In this document: in pieces, positions 39,213-48,109 of the stretch | Layout of the letters: every line of letters begins with the position of its first letter | Numbering within the stretch: the stretch's first letter is position 1 | The notes under the pieces: generated by a model | What the model was told of the DNA's origin: nothing | Seen by the model: the letters and a program-made list of their open reading frames with translations, nothing else | The model's database searches: none | From: Photobacterium profundum SS9 | Lineage (GTDB): Bacteria > Pseudomonadota > Gammaproteobacteria > Enterobacterales > Vibrionaceae | Direction of reading: 5' to 3' | DNA: 64,000 nucleotides | NCBI RefSeq assembly: GCF_000196255.1 | Contig: NC_006370.1 | Coordinates: forward strand, 2,865,411-2,929,410 | Program-made: the position numbers and the translations under genes

Positions 39213-39899
39213 TTAGCTTTTTCCTGGTAATTTAGGCCAGGCTAGCAGCCAAGGTGTCGCCCATTCAGCTAACGCTTGTTTAACCTCTTCAGCCTGCCAA
39301 AGTTCACCATTATCGGGCACACAAATAAACTGCTGATTTTCACCTTTATAAGGGAAAGACAAAGCATAAGCATGAAGATACCCACGATCTGCTTCTTCAT
39401 TTCCGTAGATTTCATCACCCGTGATCCCCGAACCGACACTTTTAAGTGCGACTCGAATTTGATGCGTTTTCCCTGTATGAGGTTTACATAAAAAACAGCG
39501 GCGTCCATTGCCTGCCGCTGTAGAGAAAAATTGCGTAATCGCTGGATTGTCTTTGGTCGAGTCGAGTTTCCAGCTACTACGACGAGAACGACTCATGTCG
39601 CCAATCACAACACCTTGTTTTTTCTTTGGCTTTTTCGTACCAATAGCAAGGTAAAATTTTTCAACATCACGCTTTGCAAAGTTGCCTGATAACTCTGCTG
39701 CCGCTTGACGATTGCGACCTAATAACAATAAACCTGATGTCATTTTATCCAAGCGATGGATCAAATAGAGTTTTTCATCACCCGTCTGCTTTGCCACTTC
39801 AGCAAGTAAAGGCTGATCGCCATCATCTTTATGGACACTCACCCCTGGGTGTTTATTAATAACCAAAAAATCAGGATGTTGATGAACAAGAGTGAACAT
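39213..39899 (-). CDS. RluA-family pseudouridine synthase (TIGR01621-like)
   Basis: 228 residues from the ATG at 39897-39899. An upstream ATG at 39953 would add 18 hydrophobic residues that are not part of the fold, so I reject it. The RluA catalytic aspartate lies in LIHRLDKMTSGLLLLGRN near residue 48. The late motifs LCKPHTGKTHQIRVALKSVG and AYALSFP are typical. It isomerises uridine in an RNA; this short subgroup has no assigned target. No S4 domain. Confidence 0.88.
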   Translation of the reverse strand: MFTLVHQHPDFLVINKHPGVSVHKDDGDQPLLAEVAKQTGDEKLYLIHRLDKMTSGLLLLGRNRQAAAELSGNFAKRDVEKFYLAIGTKKPKKKQGVVIGDMSRSRRSSWKLDSTKDNPAITQFFSTAAGNGRRCFLCKPHTGKTHQIRVALKSVGSGITGDEIYGNEEADRGYLHAYALSFPYKGENQQFICVPDNGELWQAEEVKQALAEWATPWLLAWPKLPGKS

Positions 39900-39944
39900 A
39901 ATTATTATCCAGAAAAAAAGAGAAAACATTAAAGGCGCGCAGTA

Positions 39945-39963
39945 TATACCCAAGTCACCTTAA
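39945..39963. repeat. dispersed palindromic element, half copy
   Basis: TATACCCAAGTCACCTT, the left arm only, directly abutting the terminator hairpin at 39970. Confidence 0.5.
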
Positions 39964-39969
39964 TATGTA

Positions 39970-40000
39970 AAAAAGCCGCTCGAGTGAGCGGCTAATTTTT
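39970..40000. terminator. terminator of the NSS transporter gene
   Basis: Stem AGCCGCTC / GAGCGGCT (39974-39981 with 39986-39993), four-base loop. Read on the minus strand it is followed by six T, terminating the transporter transcript. The plus-strand side is also T-rich. Confidence 0.88.
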
Positions 40001-40008
40001 TTTGTATC

Positions 40009-40027
40009 GTTGTCCCGTCCTAAAATA
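40009..40027. repeat. short motif shared with the 86-base inverted-repeat element
   Basis: GTTGTCCCGTCCTAAAAT, nearly identical to the ends of the element at 45161-45246 (TGTCTCGTCCTAAAAT and, inverted, GTTGTCTAGTCCTAAAAT). In both places it flanks a terminator of a transporter gene. Confidence 0.5.
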
Positions 40028-40051
40028 CGTTAGTATTCAACATATGCGCAA

Positions 40052-41386
40052 TTAAGCGAAGAACACCATCAGCATCATAACTGGACACACTACACGCACA
40101 TACCAAGGCCAGATCTTCCAGAATAAGCTTTGCTCTAATTCTGGGTAACCTTCTTTAATTTCTTGAAGTACTTGGTCACGCTTCCAAATCCAACCTACCA
40201 GTAGCGCAAAACACATACCTAGTATTGGTTGTGCATATTCAGTGGTTAATGAAATCACCAGCCCAAACATATCACCAAAGTTAAACACGATGATTGATGA
40301 GAAGATTGTAATTAGACCGCCAATCCACCATACCGCTACTTTACGATCTTGCTGTAGTTCTTCTGTCGCACAAGCAACAGGTACTTCAAGCATTGAAATT
40401 GACGATGTTAGTGCAGCGATAACCATCAATACAAAGAACAGGATACCAATGAATACCCCCCCCGTACCCATGGTATTGAACATTGCAGGTAATACACTGA
40501 ACACTAACGTATCAGAATCTAATAAAGCACCAGCATCGTTATAAATTTCAACACCGTTATGCTGTGCAACAAACATTGCAGGCAGAATCAACAAGCCAGC
40601 AACAAAGGCAACAGACGTATCAAGCAGTGCAACTTGGGCTGCTGTCTTTGGAATATTCGTATCTTTTCTCAGGTATGAACCGTATACCATCATTGAACAT
40701 ACACCCAATGATAAAGAGAAAAATGCCTGCCCCATCGCACTCACCACTAGGCCTGAGCTGAAATGAGAGAAATCTGGCACCAGAAACATCTTCAAGCCTT
40801 CCATTGCCCCTTCTTGCGTTAAGATGTAACCCGTCATCACCACAAAAAGAACCAACAATACAGGCATTAAACGGGTAGACCAACGCTCAATACCGTTTGC
40901 GACACCATTACGTACTACCATAATGGTCATGATCATGAACACGATCATCAAAATCAGATTACGGCTGGTACTGAATGATTCAAGCCAATTAGCAGCCGTT
41001 GTGAAACCAATAGCTTCTAAGATTGGTCCGACTAAGAAACCAAATAACCAACCCGCAACAATGGCGTAAAAGCTTAGGATCATTGATACCGCAATCATAC
41101 CTGCGATACCAAGTAATGCGGCTATACCACGCTGCTGAGGCCATATAGAGCGTAATGATTTGATCGGGTTAGCATTGCCATAGCGACCAATTGTTAGCTC
41201 TGCCACTAACAATGGATATGCTAGAGCAAACACCATAAGCAAATATACAAAAAGAAAAACAGCACCGCCATTACTGGCTGCTTGAGTGGGAAAACCCCAA
41301 ATATTACCAAGACCAACCGCTGAACCGGCCGCTGCCAAGATGAACCCTATCCGTGAACTAAATTGCGCTCTTGAGCTACTCGCCAT
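40052..41386 (-). CDS. neurotransmitter:sodium symporter (NSS) family transporter
   Basis: 444 residues with 11 membrane helices predicted. The NSS signature is SAVGLGNIWGFPTQAASNGG near residue 20, followed by YPLLVAELTIGRYG. Helix 6 lies in FFSLSLGVCSMMVYGSY and helix 8 in ALTSSISMLEVPVA, with the sodium-site serines. Bacterial members such as LeuT and MhsT take up amino acids with sodium. The substrate cannot be read from sequence. Confidence 0.92.
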   Translation of the reverse strand: MASSSRAQFSSRIGFILAAAGSAVGLGNIWGFPTQAASNGGAVFLFVYLLMVFALAYPLLVAELTIGRYGNANPIKSLRSIWPQQRGIAALLGIAGMIAVSMILSFYAIVAGWLFGFLVGPILEAIGFTTAANWLESFSTSRNLILMIVFMIMTIMVVRNGVANGIERWSTRLMPVLLVLFVVMTGYILTQEGAMEGLKMFLVPDFSHFSSGLVVSAMGQAFFSLSLGVCSMMVYGSYLRKDTNIPKTAAQVALLDTSVAFVAGLLILPAMFVAQHNGVEIYNDAGALLDSDTLVFSVLPAMFNTMGTGGVFIGILFFVLMVIAALTSSISMLEVPVACATEELQQDRKVAVWWIGGLITIFSSIIVFNFGDMFGLVISLTTEYAQPILGMCFALLVGWIWKRDQVLQEIKEGYPELEQSLFWKIWPWYVRVVCPVMMLMVFFA

Positions 41387-41828
41387 ATTACATCTCTAAT
41401 TATGTGTGCTTACTATTTTCACTACAGCGTCAAACCAACGCTGTAAACTATTATGTACAGCATGATGTTATCCATCTACATACTGTTAGTAGCAAGTAGA
41501 ACAGTTTAAGAATAGAATGTGAAGCCTGCTTTTCTATTTCTTGATCAATCACTGTTATTTCACTTCAAATTAGTACAAATTGCATACATTTTAGTCATTA
41601 ATTGCTTTTTATTTGGTTATATCACCCCTTTCTCAATATAAACCGCTCCGTATTATTTTCGTGCTACACATATAACCTTGCGCATTATTTTTTAGACACA
41701 CTTCTTTTATGCGCCTAAAATTCATATAAAACCTGATAGCTCACAAAGGCTAGTCGGAAGGGCTATGTTTTACTCAAGAAAGAATGCAGAATAGGTTTTA
41801 TTCATTTACTGTCTGATAAATCATTTAT
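41387..41828. other. divergent region NSS transporter / cardiolipin synthase
   Basis: 442 AT-rich bases between divergent genes. It contains both promoters in principle. No convincing binding site, hairpin or gene was found. Confidence 0.5.
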
Positions 41829-43286
41829 ATGGAACAGTTTTATCAAGTTTTAGTTTGGGTCGGTGTTTTCCTTTACTGGCTAATTATTGCTGGTGTAACC
41901 ATGCGTGTGGTATTCCAACGTCGTATTGTCGGCGTGTCTCTTGCTTGGTTAATGATAATTTTCATCATTCCTATTGGTGGGGTATTCGCCTACCTACTAT
42001 TTGGCGAATTGAATTTAGGTAAGAAACGGGCAGAGCGTGCTCGCGACATGTTCCATCCATTTGCGGAATGGTTTCAGCGGCTCAATGATTGTCCTAGCCA
42101 CCAACCTCAACTAATGAGTCAGAATGCGCGCCCTATTAGTGACTTGTGTGAGAAACGTCTTGGGGTGCCTGGTTTAGTGGGTAATACCCTCTCGTTACAA
42201 GATTCTCCCCAGCAAATTCTGCATTCAATTATTGACGATATTCAACAAGCGAAAGAGTCTATCCATCTAGAGTTTTATATTTGGCACGCAGGCGGATTGG
42301 CAGACGCTGTTGGCGTTGCATTAATTCAAGCGGCAAAAAGAGGTCTATCCGTCCGGTTACTGCTTGATTCTGCGGGTAGTTCACGATTCTTCCGTTCACA
42401 TTGGCCAAAGCTCATGCGCCAAGCAGGCATTGAAATAACTCAAGCTCTGGCCGTGTCTCCGCTACGTATGTTTTTTCGTCGGTTAGATTTACGTCAACAT
42501 CGAAAAATTATCGTCATTGATAATACCATCGCATACACAGGTTCAATGAATTTAGTTGACCCAGCGTTTTTCAAAACAAATGCAGATGTAGGTCAGTGGG
42601 TTGACGTGATGGTGCGCTTAACGGGACCAACAGTTCCACTTCTCAATTGCATTCAAGCATGGGATTGGGAGGTCGAAACGGGGCAACGTTTCCTACCTGA
42701 ATTACCAGCTTGTGGTATCGATACATCACCCGATACCATTGATACCGTTCAAGTGATCCCATCAGGCCCAGGCATGCCTGACGAAATTATTCACCAAGTA
42801 CTGTTATTAAGTATTTACCAAGCACAAAAAAGTGTTGTTATTACGACGCCCTACTTCGTACCAAGCGAGCATCTACAGCATGCACTAAAAGGTGCCGCTG
42901 AACGGGGGCTTAGCGTCCATATTGTTGTACCAGATAAAAATGATTCAACAATGGTTGAGTGGGCAAGCCGATCTTTTTTTGGAGAGTTATTACAAGCAGG
43001 CGTGAAAATTCATCGTTTTCATGGCGGGTTACTACACACTAAATCAGTGGTTATCGATGATACTCATTGCTTAATTGGTACTGTTAACCTTGATATGCGC
43101 AGTTTATGGCTCAACTTTGAAGTCACCTTGGCCGTTGATAGTCTTGAATTTACCCAGCAACTGAGTTGGCTACAGCAAGAATATATTAAAAATTCAACGA
43201 GTATTGATAATAATGAATGGACAAAACGCCCAATGTTAAACAAATTGGGTGAACGATTCTTTTATATGTTTAGCCCATTACTTTAA
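41829..43286 (+). CDS. cls: cardiolipin synthase
   Basis: 485 residues. Two N-terminal membrane helices (about 5-60) are followed by two phospholipase D domains. The HKD motifs are HRKIIVIDNTIAYTGSMNL near residue 222 and HTKSVVIDDTHCLIGTVNLD near residue 402. The length and arrangement match ClsA. It condenses two phosphatidylglycerol molecules to cardiolipin in the inner membrane. Confidence 0.95.
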   Translation: MEQFYQVLVWVGVFLYWLIIAGVTMRVVFQRRIVGVSLAWLMIIFIIPIGGVFAYLLFGELNLGKKRAERARDMFHPFAEWFQRLNDCPSHQPQLMSQNARPISDLCEKRLGVPGLVGNTLSLQDSPQQILHSIIDDIQQAKESIHLEFYIWHAGGLADAVGVALIQAAKRGLSVRLLLDSAGSSRFFRSHWPKLMRQAGIEITQALAVSPLRMFFRRLDLRQHRKIIVIDNTIAYTGSMNLVDPAFFKTNADVGQWVDVMVRLTGPTVPLLNCIQAWDWEVETGQRFLPELPACGIDTSPDTIDTVQVIPSGPGMPDEIIHQVLLLSIYQAQKSVVITTPYFVPSEHLQHALKGAAERGLSVHIVVPDKNDSTMVEWASRSFFGELLQAGVKIHRFHGGLLHTKSVVIDDTHCLIGTVNLDMRSLWLNFEVTLAVDSLEFTQQLSWLQQEYIKNSTSIDNNEWTKRPMLNKLGERFFYMFSPLL

Positions 43287-43380
43287 ACGAAAAATGTACG
43301 ATTGAAGTAAAACCACCCAGATCATTGATAAACTCACTCAACAGTGAGCAGTAAAATAGTCAAAAAAATACCACTTTCAA

Positions 43381-43398
43381 TGTAGAGAACTGTCTACA
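43381..43398. promoter_or_regulatory. short inverted repeat upstream of the periplasmic protein/GGDEF pair
   Basis: TGTAGAGAACTGTCTACA, six-base arms around six bases, about 80 bases before the preferred start of the next gene. It could be an operator; no regulator is assigned. Confidence 0.3.
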
Positions 43399-43476
43399 CT
43401 GTATAGGAATACTCGTCGCTATTCTGTAATAATCCACATGACATTGGATATTGTAATTCGAATGAGAGGTATATGG

Positions 43477-43974
43477 ATGACCATGAAGCTATCGTTCCGC
43501 CCCCTATTAATAAGCTGTTTTTTTGCATTTTTACTGTCTTCACCTTACGCCATAGCGCTCAGTACTGATATTACGCTTTCAGCACACCAAGCCAACGGAA
43601 AAAAAGTCGAACTTACAGTATCTTTAGAGCAGATCGAACAACTGCCACAAACAATAATTACCACCCAACTTCCTTGGATTAACGGTCAAGCGGCATTCAA
43701 AGGCGTGAAGCTCAGCACCTTGCTAGAAATGCATAGCATCAAGCCTTCGTTAATAAGGCTAAAAGCCTTAAACGACTATACAACAGAAGTTACTTGGCAA
43801 GAAATGCTGCAATACGAACCCATTATTGCGATAAAAAAAGATGAGCAGTATTTAAAAATCCGTGATTACGGGCCTTTCTGGCTAATTTTCCCTCTCGACC
43901 AATACACCGAATTACAGCAAACGACTTACCTAGCTAAGATGATTTGGCAACTAGAAAGTATAAAGGTTGAATAA
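43477..43974 (+). CDS. periplasmic protein with a molybdopterin-oxidoreductase-like fold, lacking cysteine
   Basis: 165 residues from the ATG at 43477, preferred because AGAGG lies just upstream; an ATG at 43438 would add 13 residues before the signal peptide. The signal peptide ends near AIA, then a domain recalling the C-terminal part of sulfite oxidase/YedY-type folds (GVKLSTLLEMHSIKP, LNDYTTEVTWQEML, RDYGPFWLIFPLD). The mature protein has no Cys, so it cannot bind Mo as MsrP does. The GGDEF gene starts two bases after its stop, suggesting it is a periplasmic sensor for that enzyme. Confidence 0.7.
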   Translation: MTMKLSFRPLLISCFFAFLLSSPYAIALSTDITLSAHQANGKKVELTVSLEQIEQLPQTIITTQLPWINGQAAFKGVKLSTLLEMHSIKPSLIRLKALNDYTTEVTWQEMLQYEPIIAIKKDEQYLKIRDYGPFWLIFPLDQYTELQQTTYLAKMIWQLESIKVE

Positions 43975-43975
43975 A

Positions 43976-45142
43976 GTGGAGCTAAAAGGTCATTCTCCAT
44001 TCATTAAATGGACCGTTCGTTTATTAAAAAAAGCACTTTATATCATTACGCCAATTTTAGTGATTAGCATATTGATGACTGTTAGCTATTTAAAACAGAC
44101 CTCAGAAGTGATATCAAAAAGTCAAAATGAAGCGATATGGTTCGTATTGCAACTAACAAAAGAATACTCTGAATTCGTTTACCAACTTCAGAGTTACCAG
44201 CTTGGTACCAGTGATTACAACGACATGCTGATCCAATATGAAATATTATGGAGTCGTTTCAATACAATAATAAATAATTCACTCGTTGAACACCTTGATC
44301 AATTTGAGGGTAGCATTGCCGAAATCAACCATCATTTCACGTATATAAAATCGATGGAAGATCAGCTTTTTCAGCTACAAAAAACCAAAAATGAAGCGAG
44401 TTTGTTGCACCTCTTTAAGAATGATTATGACGATTTACAAATCTACTTAAACCATAAATTTAGACTATCAAGTGATGACTTAGATCATAAAATTAATGCG
44501 GTTTCTACACTCGAAATAATTTTTCGATATCTATTAATTTCTACAATTTTGACTGGCATGATTATCGCCTATCTTTTATTACGTGAATCTCGTTACCATC
44601 ACCGCCTTGCAATGTACGATTCGCTCACAGGGATGAGAAACCGTCTGTGGCTAAATAAAAAACTAGATAAGCTCGCCAAAAACAATCAGGCATTCAATTT
44701 CTATCTAATTGATTTAGACGGTTTTAAAAAAATAAACGATACACAAGGACATCATACTGGAGATATATTCTTACGCAATGTCGCTCGCCGCCTTCGTCAG
44801 TTAGAGCAACCACACTGTTTTAGCGCAAGAATGGGAGGCGATGAATTTGCTGTAATTGAATTAATTCAGCTAAATGGTTCAGACGCTACACCATCCCCAT
44901 TACCAGATAAGCTTGTCAGTTTGCTTAATAGCTCAACCATGATTTCAGGCAAGTCACTGACCGTCTCGGCCAGTATCGGGATTAGCCAATTTCCAACCTT
45001 CGCTAAAAGTATTCCAGAAGTGCTGAAACAAGCTGATTTTGCAATGTATGAGGTAAAGCAACAAGGGAAGAATGGGGCCGCATATTTCAAACCATACTCT
45101 GTACCGGCAATGAAAAACAATCCGTTATCTAGCGTCCGTTAA
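43976..45142 (+). CDS. membrane-anchored diguanylate cyclase (GGDEF domain)
   Basis: 388 residues from GTG 43976, chosen since AAAGG lies at a normal distance; a TTG three codons earlier has none. One membrane helix near residue 20-35, a roughly 150-residue periplasmic sensor, a second helix near 185-205, then a GGDEF domain with YDSLTGMRNRLWL and the intact active site RMGGDEFAVIE. No RxxD inhibitory site stands before GGDEF, so product inhibition of the usual type is not expected. It makes cyclic di-GMP. It is coupled with the preceding periplasmic gene. Confidence 0.88.
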   Translation: MELKGHSPFIKWTVRLLKKALYIITPILVISILMTVSYLKQTSEVISKSQNEAIWFVLQLTKEYSEFVYQLQSYQLGTSDYNDMLIQYEILWSRFNTIINNSLVEHLDQFEGSIAEINHHFTYIKSMEDQLFQLQKTKNEASLLHLFKNDYDDLQIYLNHKFRLSSDDLDHKINAVSTLEIIFRYLLISTILTGMIIAYLLLRESRYHHRLAMYDSLTGMRNRLWLNKKLDKLAKNNQAFNFYLIDLDGFKKINDTQGHHTGDIFLRNVARRLRQLEQPHCFSARMGGDEFAVIELIQLNGSDATPSPLPDKLVSLLNSSTMISGKSLTVSASIGISQFPTFAKSIPEVLKQADFAMYEVKQQGKNGAAYFKPYSVPAMKNNPLSSVR

Positions 45143-45160
45143 TGCTGTATCCCTTTGTCT

Positions 45161-45246
45161 AGTTGTCTAGTCCTGTCTCGTCCTAAAATAAAAAGGCTAG
45201 CCCGATGGCTAGCCTTTTTTATCACCCATTTTAGGACTAGACAACT
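45161..45246. repeat. 86-base MITE-like inverted-repeat element containing a bidirectional terminator
   Basis: The right end inverted reads AGTTGTCTAGTCCTAAAAT. The left end reads the same but with a ten-base insertion/duplication (AGTTGTCTAGTCCT, then GTCTCGTCCTAAAAT). Between them sits a 12-base-pair terminator stem, AAAAGGCTAGCC / GGCTAGCCTTTT (45191-45202 with 45207-45218). It lies between the convergent GGDEF and BCCT genes. No transposase and no clear target duplication. Confidence 0.65.
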
Positions 45247-45282
45247 TTAGTATTAAACAATGTTGATTATTTCACTTTTAAA

Positions 45283-46860
45283 CTAACGCTTAAATGGCTC
45301 GGTTCGCATACCCAAGACCAAACTCACACACATTAGCAACAGTATAAACGTGAATGGTAGGGCTGTTGATATAACAGCAGCTTGCAGTGCCTGAACAGCC
45401 TCTGTTCCACCAATCCACAGAAGTGCTACCGCAACCGCCCCTTGTAAAGATGCCCAGAAAATACGCTGTGGAATAGGCACATCAACTTTGCCACCTGACG
45501 TAATACTGTCTATCACTAAAGAGCCAGAATCAGAAGAGGTTATAAAGAAAACCAACACTAACACAACAGCAATCATGGATAGAATAGAACCATATGGCAT
45601 AACATCAAACATTTCGAACATAGCCAGTGAAACATCCGTTAGACCTTTAGCACCGAGCTCGCCTACATTGTTGATGACTTGATCAATGGCTAAGCCACCA
45701 AACACTGACATCCAAATCAATGTAACACTGGTTGGAACAATAAGAACCGCTGTAATAAACTGGCGAATAGTACGACCTTTAGATACTCGCGCAATGAACA
45801 TACCTACAAACGGAGACCATGAAATCCACCATGCCCAATAGAATACCGTCCAGCCTTGGAACCAAGCTTCATCATTGCGGCCGTGTGGATTACTTAAAGG
45901 AAGAATGTTCTCAACATAGGACATAAAAGTCGTAGAAATAGAGCTGAATGATACTGAGTATCCAATTACAGCGACTAGAACTAGCAATAAAAATGCAATA
46001 ATCATATTGATATTACTGAGGATTTTAACGCCTCCATCAATACCACGAACAACAGACACAATGGCTAGTAACGTAACAACAGTAATGACGGCAATTTGCA
46101 ATCCGATGCCAGCATCAATACCGAACACGTGATGAATACCACTAGCAGCTTGCTGTGCACCTAAACCTAATGAGGTCGCTAAACCAAATAAAGTCGCTAA
46201 AACAGCGAGAATATCGATACAGTGCCCCGCCCAACCCCAAGCTCGATCGCCTAAAATTGGATAAAAAATAGAACGAAGGGAAAGTGGTAGACCTTTGTTG
46301 TAAGAAAAGAATGCTAATGATAGAGCGACAATACCGTAGATAGCCCATGGGTGAAGCCCCCAGTGGTACATGGTTGCACCTAAAGCAAGCTTAGCGGCTT
46401 CAGGACTATTGGCTTCAACGCCCAGCGGGGTCTCATACCATCCAGTAAAGTAAGCAACAGGTTCTGCAACACTCCAGAACATCAAGCCGATCCCCATACC
46501 CGCAGCAAACAACATAGACAGCCACGACATAACAGAATAATCGGCAACGGCATCTTCACCGCCTAGTCGAATTTTTCCATAAGGAGAAACGATCAAACCT
46601 AAGCAAAATATTACAAAAATGTTACCAGCCCAGATAAATAGCCAATCGAACGAGCTAATAATCTGTAACTTTATACCATCTAAAGTACTTTTAGCTATGG
46701 CTGGATCTAAAACCAATGCTGCAATTAGGAATAATGCAATCAGTCCAGCACTAATACCAAATACCGGATTATGAACATCAAATCCCCATTTTTGTACATT
46801 GTCTTGCCCAACAGTATAATCGGTACTATCTATACTGTATTTATCTATACCTTTTGTCAT
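45283..46860 (-). CDS. BCCT family betaine/choline/carnitine transporter
   Basis: 525 residues with 12 membrane helices. The family motifs GLHPWAIYGIVALSLAFF and the Trp-rich helix 8 FYWAWWISWSPFVGMFIARV are present, as is GQD near the N-terminus. Members import glycine betaine, choline, carnitine or dimethylsulfoniopropionate with sodium or protons, often for osmoprotection, fitting a marine bacterium. The long hydrophilic osmosensing C-terminal tail of BetP is absent. Substrate not assigned. Confidence 0.92.
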   Translation of the reverse strand: MTKGIDKYSIDSTDYTVGQDNVQKWGFDVHNPVFGISAGLIALFLIAALVLDPAIAKSTLDGIKLQIISSFDWLFIWAGNIFVIFCLGLIVSPYGKIRLGGEDAVADYSVMSWLSMLFAAGMGIGLMFWSVAEPVAYFTGWYETPLGVEANSPEAAKLALGATMYHWGLHPWAIYGIVALSLAFFSYNKGLPLSLRSIFYPILGDRAWGWAGHCIDILAVLATLFGLATSLGLGAQQAASGIHHVFGIDAGIGLQIAVITVVTLLAIVSVVRGIDGGVKILSNINMIIAFLLLVLVAVIGYSVSFSSISTTFMSYVENILPLSNPHGRNDEAWFQGWTVFYWAWWISWSPFVGMFIARVSKGRTIRQFITAVLIVPTSVTLIWMSVFGGLAIDQVINNVGELGAKGLTDVSLAMFEMFDVMPYGSILSMIAVVLVLVFFITSSDSGSLVIDSITSGGKVDVPIPQRIFWASLQGAVAVALLWIGGTEAVQALQAAVISTALPFTFILLLMCVSLVLGMRTEPFKR

Positions 46861-47385
46861 TTTCCCTCTCTAAAGGTAGCTTTAGTTGAGTTAAATCAGT
46901 ATGAGAACGAAACAAACAAACGAGAAAAACAAAAAAACAACTTCGTGCTCATAGTAATATTAATTCAAAATATTGTGCCAATTCTATCAGCTACTTAATT
47001 AAAATACCAAAAACAATTAAAAGCGAAGGCAAATCAACCGAACCAGTCGCTTTTCGTCCAATTTTAATATGCACTCCAGCACCATCGTTTAGTACACTAA
47101 TCTTTTCTACTCTTAATTAATTTTAAATAGATGTGAATATGTAAACAGACGCATCTGAAGGCGTGACGATAATTTGATCGTCACCTCCCCAAATGCACCA
47201 TCAATATTCGATCAAAAATTACGGCATACCGTTAATTAATCGAGGTGATAGATTACATCGTCGTAATAGGAATATTGTTCTAAAAAGATAAATATTACGG
47301 TAAGCTTTATGATGAAACTGAGCATTTTAATCACAAGAAGAATGCTATTTTAATAAAACACAGCATCTTCTTATGTTTGCAAATA
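46861..47385. other. AT-rich intergenic region between the exonuclease and BCCT genes
   Basis: About 525 bases upstream of the BCCT gene and downstream of the exonuclease gene (both minus). It holds a perfect inverted repeat GTGACGAT-N6-ATCGTCAC at 47163-47184, which may be an operator or weak terminator. No gene seen. Confidence 0.5.
47163..47184. promoter_or_regulatory. perfect 8-base inverted repeat upstream of the BCCT gene
   Basis: GTGACGAT / ATCGTCAC separated by AATTTG. There is no T run, so it looks more like a protein-binding site or stable RNA hairpin than a terminator. About 300 bases upstream of the BCCT start. Confidence 0.35.
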
Positions 47386-48108
47386 CTACAACCAAAAGTC
47401 TTTAATGGGTTTCTTAGCATCGTAATGGTAGGCAATTTGCGCTTGCAGTAATTCTGCAGTGGCAATGGCATCCGTTAAAGCATGATGAGGGGTATATGCA
47501 GGCAACCCATATCTCTTACGCGCTTGCGCCAAACGTACCGACTGGGGTTTTTTGCCTTTAAGCTTATTCCAAAAGCCACCATTAAGTCGCTGCTGAATTT
47601 GAGCCTCTAACTCTAAGGTATCAATAACGGGAAACTCGATACCCTCTTTGATTCGAGCTTTCAGTGCTCGGTCGAGAAATTCCCTTTCTATTCGACGGTA
47701 ATGCACGACGACGACACGTCCTGCCAATGCTGCAAGTACGGGCTCAATCACTTCAGATAAATCAGGTGCATCAAGAATATCGTTATGTGTAATGTTGTGA
47801 ATAACGACAGACTGTTCATTCAACTTTTGACGAGGTCTAACAGTCCAGTGTTGTGCCCGATTAATATATACCCGATTAAGGGTGAAAGGCACTAAGCCAA
47901 TCGTAATGATGCCATCTTTTTTAGCATTAAGACCTGTGGTTTCAAAATCCATCGCCACAAATTCTATTTCGTCTAAAGGCATATCCCCTGTCACTAGCGG
48001 AGCAGAATAAAACGCCTTAAGAAAAGGATGAATGGCTGAAGCCTGTTTGTTAGCATGCCGGGTAGTCCAATCGATACTCGGTGTTTGAAAAAGTCGTTTC
48101 ATCATCAT
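47386..48108 (-). CDS. DEDDh 3'-5' exonuclease (DNA polymerase III epsilon-like)
   Basis: 240 residues. The exonuclease motifs are present: Exo I FVAMDFETTGLNAKKDGI near residue 50, Exo II VVVHYRRIEREFLDRAL, and Exo III HHALTDAIATAELL near residue 215. It resembles the stand-alone exonucleases commonly encoded beside DUF294/CBS proteins. One base separates it from the upstream gene, so the pair is co-transcribed. The biological substrate is unknown. Confidence 0.9.
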   Translation of the reverse strand: MMMKRLFQTPSIDWTTRHANKQASAIHPFLKAFYSAPLVTGDMPLDEIEFVAMDFETTGLNAKKDGIITIGLVPFTLNRVYINRAQHWTVRPRQKLNEQSVVIHNITHNDILDAPDLSEVIEPVLAALAGRVVVVHYRRIEREFLDRALKARIKEGIEFPVIDTLELEAQIQQRLNGGFWNKLKGKKPQSVRLAQARKRYGLPAYTPHHALTDAIATAELLQAQIAYHYDAKKPIKDFWL

Positions 48109-48109
48109 A

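Noticed and set aside
39900..39953. N-terminal extension of the RluA-like pseudouridine synthase from an upstream ATG
   Set aside because: The added 18 residues are hydrophobic, unlike the family; the ATG at 39899 gives the normal MFTLVHQHPDFLVINK start.
43318..43350. Small hairpin after the cardiolipin synthase gene as a terminator
   Set aside because: The six-base CTCACT/AGTGAG stem is weak and is not followed by a T run.
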